This document shows, piece by piece, positions 58,236 through 64,000 of a stretch of 64,000 nucleotides of DNA. The DNA is from Coptis chinensis. Taxonomy: Eukaryota; Streptophyta; Magnoliopsida; Ranunculales; Ranunculaceae. Location of the stretch: contig CM027377.1 in assembly GCA_015680905.1 (NCBI GenBank), positions 40,820,501-40,884,500 of the forward strand. The letters run 5' to 3'. Made by a program: the position numbers and the translations under genes. Numbering within the stretch: the stretch's first letter is position 1; each line of letters starts with the position of its first letter. Below the pieces are notes generated by a model. It had not been told where the DNA came from and did no database searches. It worked only from the letters and a program-made list of their open reading frames with translations.

Positions 58236-58662
58236 TGTAACTACAAGAATTACACCCTATGAAATTACTAGTCCCTTTTCTCTTCTCTTCTCTCGTTTTC
58301 TTTCTTTCTTTTCTTTTTCTTTTCTTTTTCTTTCCTCTTTCCTCTCACTCTCTCGTTGTACTTATACTTTTCTTCTTTCTAACAACTCTCTCTCGTTCTT
58401 CCATCCACCCTGATCCTACGTGCATCAGCTTGCCACCTGTCCCACAACATACACCGCAGTTCTCGGCAGTTAGGGTTCCGCGGCTCCTATCCGATACACC
58501 CTGCACTATCTTCATTACTCTGACTAATGCCCACTCACCACCCCTGCCATTCCCCGCAGTTCTCGGCAGATATGGTGCCGTGGCTCAGATCTGCTGCACC
58601 CGGTCTTCTCTTCACTATTCTGTCCACCATCGATGTTACATGTCACGAATTTGACCCCTACA
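58236..58662 (-). repeat. 5' LTR of the Tat element
   Basis: It is a 427-bp repeat of 43012-43458 with substitutions and indels. Its borders on the plus strand are TGTAACTACAAG and GACCCCTACA. Confidence 0.92.
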
Positions 58663-59251
58663 AGAAGATTTACAGGCAAACAAGCACAGTCTTCATGAGC
58701 AAAAAAGAATGAACCGGACACATAATTTCCATAAGTGTAATTTTTAATTCCATAAAAGATTAAATACAGCAGAAACGTCAGGAACTAAAATACGCCGGGA
58801 TTGTTGATACACTGAGTTATATTAGAGAAGACAGAAGAGTACAATTTAACTACAATATATAAGTTTACATTTTACAAGGTGTTTTCCGGCCTGATATCAA
58901 AATTTGGTTAGATCCAGAACAACATATAAGTGATCGTATACAGTGTCACTGTGTAACTTCTTTACGAAATAATTGTACATTACTCAAAAGGATTACATGC
59001 TCAATACCAGATCAGAGTGCGATCGAACTACATCTGAGCTTAATGTAGGATCTGAAAAGAATTTTTTTTCTTACAATACCAGCATGAAGTGGTCCTTGTT
59101 CCTAATTCATATCTAAATACAAAACCAGAGAACAGTACAATAATTAAAATAGTAGGCTTCCATCTTGACACCAGTAAGCTTTGGCTTCTCTCACAAAGTA
59201 TAGGGCGATGAAGTCCTAGCTTGGTTCTGCAAACTCTATAGGCGCGTATTG
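58663..59251. other. Right flank of the gypsy element; 3' flank of the MTA copy
   Basis: No coding frame is seen. Because it lies directly downstream of the minus-strand MTA pseudogene it may include its 3' UTR-derived sequence. I found no clear A tail (T run on the plus strand) of a retrocopy within it apart from a short T run at 59060-59068. Confidence 0.4.
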
Positions 59252-60811
59252 TTATTCCATTTCCACATAGGCACTACTACTTGTTTGTGCCGGAGTTGAG
59301 TCTATATCCATGGCTGAAGTTCTAGGAGGAGATGAAGGATGCACCTTCACATCAGGATATGCAGCTTTGTACCTTGCTCGCAGGCCTTCATCAACTAGTT
59401 GGACACCATTTAATTGGTTACCAAGCGAAATCCACCCAGCATGTGTGTTGTGCATTCGTGCAAACAATTCGAGCTTTCTTGTTCCAGGACTTCTCTCCAA
59501 CAAAGCGTACATCTCATCAGGTTTACGACTTGTCTCTCGAACCTCAGCAACAACTACATCTGTATCCATGTTCCTATTTATTTCAGGGTTCCCCTTTATC
59601 CCAACAAGGCAATGTTCCTTACTGTGATTCAGCCAATGACCTGTTCGTCCTGTTCTAATAATTTGCTGAAGCTGATTAGTCTTCACCCAAATCAGCTCCT
59701 CGATTACCCCCAAAGTTTTAAGCATTCCCGTCCAAGCTCCATCGCTCGTCCGGTGACCCAGAGAAAAATCAAACCATCTTCCTGCAGTTCTGGAACATTA
59801 AGCTTTTTCATCTCTTCATCAGCCATTGTTCCGGCAAGTCCATATGAATGTCCCAAGGCGGGTCAGCCATAATAACTCCAAATTTACCTAATATATCCAT
59901 CTTAAATGATCGAATATCACAGTTAATCCATTGTGGCTGACCAAGCTCCATCTCCGAACAATATTCAGCACGCCGAGGCTTTATTGGTTTAGATTGAGAA
60001 AATGCTTCAAAGCCCATCCTCATAGCTAGTACATCTTGGGTTGGTTCATCATCAAGCTCATAGTGAATATACTTGCACATAATCATGCGACGACAAGTTC
60101 TCAAAAAAGGGCAATCGCCTAAGCTAATATCAGTATGTTGAGAGATTATGCGCCGATAATGAAGCTTCATACATGGAGCGTACAAACCATATTGTTGTCG
60201 TCGACAATCTTCTTTGGTTAAATATGTACAGTGCTCCTTTATTTGAGAACCTTCTTCACTTTTGAACTTAGCAGCCACAGTAGTTTCATTATATGTCGGT
60301 CGGTTAATAAGGTCTAAAAGCTCCTCTCCTATCTTAGAATTCTCTTGCTCCCTAAACGACTTCTTACTCAACATTGCTTCAAGAGCCTTCATACCATCCT
60401 CTTCTTCACTAATAAGACTACCACTTGCTGTTGAACTTGGGGAAAAGGATGGAATCTGCGATTCCTGACTATCACATCGTCGTATCTTATAAAAAGGTTC
60501 TTTTTCAGGTGCTACTAATTGTTGTTCCAGCGTAGAAAAAGACGGCTGAGCCGGCACAAAGGAACGTTTGTTTTGGGGTGTGACAGATGCATTATTAAGC
60601 TTAGGATTACAGTCTAGGGTAGGAGGGTAACGCAGGCCATTGAAGGCAGAAACAAACTTAAGAGATAAATCGAGAGACGAAACTAGATCAGGAACAAGGT
60701 TTTGAAGAGATGAGATATGTTGTTGTTGAAGGAGTGCTGATTTTTAATTCTAGTTTCAAGATTTTTACAAATCTCTCTAATGTCGTCATTGCAGTCCGAT
60801 TGGATTTCCAT
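59252..60811 (-). pseudogene. MTA: MTA/METTL3-type m6A RNA methyltransferase retro-pseudogene
   Basis: The minus strand encodes, without introns, a plant MTA-type mRNA N6-adenosine methyltransferase, the catalytic subunit of the m6A writer complex. The start is METTL3-like MEIQSDCNDD (60811) with frameshifts in the first 40 codons. Then comes the central segment with LSKKSFREQENSKIGEELL, the CCCH-type region (CTYLTKEDCRRQQYG, CPFLRTC, CKYIHYE), and the catalytic ADPPWDIHMDLP (around 59840). A 4-nt deletion follows directly, then after about 95 bp a 7-nt deletion, then the rest: TGRTGHWLNHSKEHCLVGIKG and RKLELFARMHNTHAGW. About 200 residues between the N-terminus and LSKKSF seen in full-length family members are absent. 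The gene is intronless whereas the parent has many introns, so I infer a processed pseudogene. Confidence 0.88.
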
Positions 60812-61259
60812 CTTCTTTCCTCAAAATATCAAAATTCAATCCAATGACCAGCAATAAAAATATATGTTATATTTTGTAGTAAGCAAAATAGATTGTGAGG
60901 AAGAAGATGCGGGGTAAGCCGAGTGAGTTCTAAACCAAATACAATTTCTAATTTAATTCAACTTTGGAATACTTGTCTTGACGCCCAAGTCGCCAATCAA
61001 CTCCAAGTAAGATTTGGAAACTATACATTTAGGCCCACGATTGAAAAGGCCTCGAATAAGTGACCGGGCAAGGGGATTTCTTACCAACATTCGATAACCG
61101 CTTCCAAACTCGTTCAAATCCCAACACCCTTTTTTCTTCTCTGTTCTCTCTTCTTTCTTGCAAACGAAATAATTCTCCTTCTCATTCACTAACATTTTTT
61201 TTCCTTTGCTCTTATTTTCCTCGAGACATGAATCTGTCTTTTATGACTATTCTCTCTTA
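60812..61259. other. Divergent intergenic region
   Basis: This separates the minus-strand MTA copy from the plus-strand HIPP gene. A CT-rich leader-like stretch (61128-61215) precedes the HIPP ATG. No clear TATA box was found. The small frames here have no domain. Confidence 0.4.
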
Positions 61260-62289
61260 ATGGTGTCTAGTGAATCATCATCTTCGAAGGTAGTCTTTTC
61301 AATGTCGATATTTATGTTAAAACATTAAAAACTCAGGTTTTGCGCTTCTTGTTTCTATGTGAATGTCCATATTGTATCATTTATGCATGCTTTTGGAAAT
61401 GCTAAAGAGTGGTTTTGTTGTATTTCTTTTTCTTTCTTGCTTTATAAATCTTTTTTTGCTCTCTTTTCGCATTGTGATCATAAACATATAAATTCATTCT
61501 GGGATGAATAATGCATTTCATTTATTTTTATTTTTTTACTTTTTTGCTTCTTTTTGAATTGGTGGTGGCAACAGATTTTTTGGTTGAGTTTGCATTGTCA
61601 TACATTGATGCTAAATTTAGTTGCATAACCACCTAATATAAATTTGAAACAGAAAATTAGTTTAAACTCCTTACAGACATTTTACAAGTATATTTTGACC
61701 AACAAATAACTGCTAAATTTGCGTTATACAGTGTGCCGAAACCAAGTTATTTTCGACGCAAATCTGCTAAATTTTATATTTTCTTTTTCGTGACTTATAT
61801 TGTGTTTATTTTCTCAATGAGCAGGCCACTGTGGTAGAGTATAAAGTCTCTATGTACTGCAAAGCCTGTGAGAGAACTGTAGCTAAAGTTATCTCGAAAT
61901 TTAAAGGTATATATATATATATATATATATATCATCCATGTGCTGTTTCTTTTTTAGTTTCCTGATAATTCATGTTTTTTATGTATACATCTGCGACTAC
62001 CTAATGTTTGATTTAAATGATCTTAGGGGTGGAATCTTTTACAACCGACATGATTAGACATCGTGTCATAGTAAAAGGACGAATCCAGCCTGAAAAGATT
62101 TTGAAAAAACTCAAGAAGAAGACAGGGAAAAGAGTTGAGATTGTACCTAACGATGCTTCAAAAGCAAATGCCGGGTCCGGAGACAGTATTAAGAAGAATC
62201 CTGTCCCAGTGTTGTTCGATGACTGGGGACAGAGTTCGGTGTTTACAATGTTTAGCGATGAGAATCCTAATGCGTGTTTAATTATGTAG
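61260..62289 (+). CDS. Heavy-metal-associated isoprenylated plant protein (HIPP)
   Basis: Three exons are predicted: 61260-61289, 61825-61906 and 62027-62289, with GT-AG introns whose phases match, giving 124 residues. The protein begins MVSSESSSSK. An HMA domain follows, with MYCKACERTVAK supplying the CxxC metal-binding pair, then VISKFKGVESF, the RVIVKGRIQPEKILKKLKKK strand-helix region and KRVEIV. It ends in CLIM, a CaaX prenylation box. HIPPs bind metals through CxxC and attach to membranes by farnesylation; single-HMA members interact with partner proteins. The first intron follows only ten codons and holds the Ser-rich start; intron 2 contains a TA microsatellite. No disabling change is visible. 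Confidence 0.85.
61908..61931. repeat. (TA)n microsatellite in HIPP intron 2
   Basis: An alternating TA run begins directly at the intron 2 donor (GTATATATAT). Length variation here could affect donor context. Confidence 0.85.
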
Positions 62290-62989
62290 ACTTTAAATGT
62301 GATAAATAGAGGCCAAAGGATATAGGCCATAGGCTTTTCTTCTTGATAATCGACTGTACCAGAAAGTTTTGTCCGAACAAAGTTGCATATCTGGTTATAG
62401 GCTAAGAACACTAATTAATTCTTCGTGTTTATTTCTTCATCTTCATCGTCAAAGTGTATAACATTTATTTGTTCACTGTGGGATAGAACATTTTGATTCT
62501 GCAAAAGTAATTTGTAAATTAATCCTACCTACATTAATATCCATTCTCAGAGGATGTTCATAGTGAGCCACGGGTCAACAAAGTTTTTAAAAAAGTCTCT
62601 GTTTTCAGAATATTTATTTTTTTTTACTGAAATACCCCTGAAATGAGTCTATTTTATAATTTCTTACAAGTGTATTTGGTCTTTTCAAGTGTTTTGTAAA
62701 AAAAGACTAAATACACGCCATTTTTTGAACTCTACGCCGGGGGTAATTAAGAAATTAAAAATCCAAAATAAACAAAAACCCAACCCTATTTCTAAAACAA
62801 ATTTTCCATATCATCTAATCATAGACTTCCAATATCACCATTTTGTATACTTATTCTCAAATTAGAAAAGAGATAGAAAAGAGTCCAATCTCATTCAACT
62901 TCGGCATGGAGTTGTTGGCGAAGATTTTTCGTAGCCATGATAAAAGTGAATTACTTTTTAGAAGAAGAAGAAGAAGAAATGTATGATTT
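62290..62989. other. HIPP 3' flank, no other gene
   Basis: This holds the presumed HIPP 3' UTR and an AT-rich spacer. A GAA microsatellite of about six units occurs at 62961-62978. No coding domain was found. Confidence 0.4.
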
Positions 62990-64000
62990 TCTATCTCTGA
63001 GCTATTTATTGTTTCGCTTCTAATTTTCCAAGTTTGTAAGCAGATAAATAGGCGAAGTTCTATTTCAAATTGTTCGAATCTATAAGCTTCAATCAGGAAA
63101 ATATCATGTTCTTTTACCTCGGACTAAATGGTGTCATACCAACACCATATCTCATCCGCAACTTCGGGTGTACTATACGTTGGAACCGAGAAAACAGGTG
63201 GAGGCTGGTCTATGTTCTGTTATCGCAAATGTGGGACATATATATGACGTTCAGAGTGTTCGGAAGGACCTGATGGAGTGATGGGTCGATTATTTCTTGG
63301 TAATCTATAACCAGTTTCCTAATCTTGCATGTACTCCAAGGTATCTCTCTTCCTATATGATTATTATGACTACTCCTAACTAATGAAGAGGACTACAAAC
63401 AGCCCTGCTTTCATACGATGTCGTGTGCTCCTGCTTTTTTCCACTTCTATGACAATCCATTAGAAGGTTAGTGCTACATGCCTTCTCATGTTCTATCAAT
63501 CATTTGGAACCTAACACTTGATATTACATCTAATTCATCTTCTTATATCAAGGTCCAGATTATATCAACTTCACAGTCAACACAGTTTGTTCCGGAGGTC
63601 TCGATTATGGTAATCACTTTTCTAACAATCTGTTTTGTTGTTCTGTGGAAGAAGAGCAGTAACTTATTCCAGAGGACCGGTCTGTATGAGTAAATTTCAG
63701 ATATGCCTATCAATTTGTCATACCATGAATTGTGTGTTGGCGTGTTGCAATTGGGAAATTTTCTGAAGGCTAGGAGGTGGAAGATTTGAGATGTTTTTAA
63801 AGGTGCACTCAGTGATGGCACATTGGTCGCAGTAAAGCGGTTACCTAATATTGGGCAAAGGAATGAAGGAATTCATAGCACAAGTAGAAACAATAGGCAA
63901 GATGCACCATATCAATTTGGTAAGGCTGATTGGTTTTTGCTCTGAAATGTCACATCATCGACTTTCATACGCCCTCATTTATCTAATGACGGTGTATGAA
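62990..64000 (+). pseudogene. G-type lectin S-receptor-like kinase pseudogene, truncated by window edge
   Basis: In shifting plus-strand frames the region reads as the extracellular end, membrane segment and start of the kinase domain of a receptor-like kinase. A QMWDIYMTFRVFG stretch (63220) resembles the CDIYGTCGVFG motif of S-locus glycoprotein regions. YIKVQ is followed by the hydrophobic VSIMVITFLTICFVVLW (about 63600-63655). Then come NLFQRTGLYE with an in-frame TAA, and a glycine-loop-like segment leading to DVFKGALSDGTLVAVKRLP (around 63795-63845), whose catalytic Lys is in VAVKRL. A frameshift near 63862 precedes EFIAQVETIGKMHHINLVRLIGFCSE. Stops and shifts show it is non-functional. 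The kinase continues past the window end. Confidence 0.75.

Larger units (their letters stand above)
43012..58662 (-). mobile_element. Tat-lineage Ty3-gypsy retrotransposon, degenerate, with nested CACTA
   Basis: LTRs at 43012-43458 (3') and 58236-58662 (5') bound a 15.65-kb element on the minus strand. It is about 9.8 kb once the nested CACTA element is removed. The flanks GGAAG (43007-43011) and AGAAG (58663-58667) are a 5-bp target duplication with one change. The order gag, protease, reverse transcriptase, RNase H, integrase is that of Ty3-gypsy. The long 3' region with a tandem repeat block and an antisense spliced ORF is characteristic of the Tat lineage (for example Grande, Retand). 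Multiple frameshifts and stops and unequal LTRs show it is inactive. Confidence 0.92.

Noticed and set aside
57428..58240. Long plus-strand ORF opposite gag
   Set aside because: It is the complement of gag with low-complexity Ser/Phe-rich translation; the minus strand has recognised gag motifs.
62013..62411. 132-codon minus-strand ORF over the HIPP last exon
   Set aside because: It is an antisense shadow of the HIPP exon, whose plus frame has clear HMA and CaaX features.
1..64000. tRNA genes, rRNA genes, CRISPR arrays, bacterial operons
   Set aside because: No cloverleaf, rRNA core or spaced identical repeats were recognised. The sequence is eukaryotic nuclear DNA. A tRNA scan was not possible here, so a tRNA could have been missed.

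Overview
The window is nuclear DNA from a flowering plant, most likely a eudicot. It is AT-rich, its genes have short exons with GT-AG introns, and it carries plant-specific families: a heavy-metal isoprenylated protein, an MHK-type kinase, plant-type m6A methyltransferase sequence, RTNLB and RBP45 fragments, and plant CACTA and Ty3-gypsy Tat-type elements. I cannot name the species. There are no bacterial features, CRISPR arrays, rRNA genes or tRNA genes that I could recognise.

Most of the sequence is transposable-element DNA. From 1 to 9.9 kb lie degenerate LTR-retrotransposon remains: a putative LTR at 3872-5047 and a gag-like zinc-knuckle ORF on the minus strand at 7184-7789. From 10 to 16 kb there is a 5'-truncated LINE with a 17-bp target duplication, a long-TIR DNA transposon, a MITE with an 8-bp duplication and a 1.28-kb solo LTR with a 5-bp duplication. 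From 15.8 to 31 kb there are CACTA termini, a SINE, MITEs, a LINE RNase H remnant and several tandem duplications, but no convincing gene. From 32 to 34 kb there is a chromovirus-like LTR and a 498-bp hAT-type MITE.

The clearest intact protein gene is an intronless MHK/RCK-like kinase at 34369-35388. Its activation segment is altered by a 13-codon in-frame duplication, a DLG in place of DFG and loss of the TxY tyrosine. A 5'-truncated, internally deleted LINE (35.9-38.6 kb) and a complete non-autonomous Copia-like element (39028-41399) follow.

A nested pair of elements fills 43012-58662. The outer one is a minus-strand Tat-lineage Ty3-gypsy element with 427- and 447-bp LTRs, broken gag-pol, a tandem-repeat block and a spliced ORF running antisense to gag-pol. 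A 5837-bp CACTA element (47360-53196, target duplication CTG) splits its integrase. That CACTA has no transposase ORF but carries, all on the plus strand, exon fragments resembling three unrelated host genes: a SelK/SelG-like protein, an RTNLB reticulon and an RBP45-type RNA-binding protein. It looks like a multi-gene-capturing Pack-CACTA and is the most notable object in the window.

To the right lie an intronless, frameshifted MTA/METTL3-type pseudogene (minus, 59252-60811), a three-exon HIPP gene (61260-62289) that looks intact, and a broken G-type lectin receptor kinase pseudogene running off the right edge.
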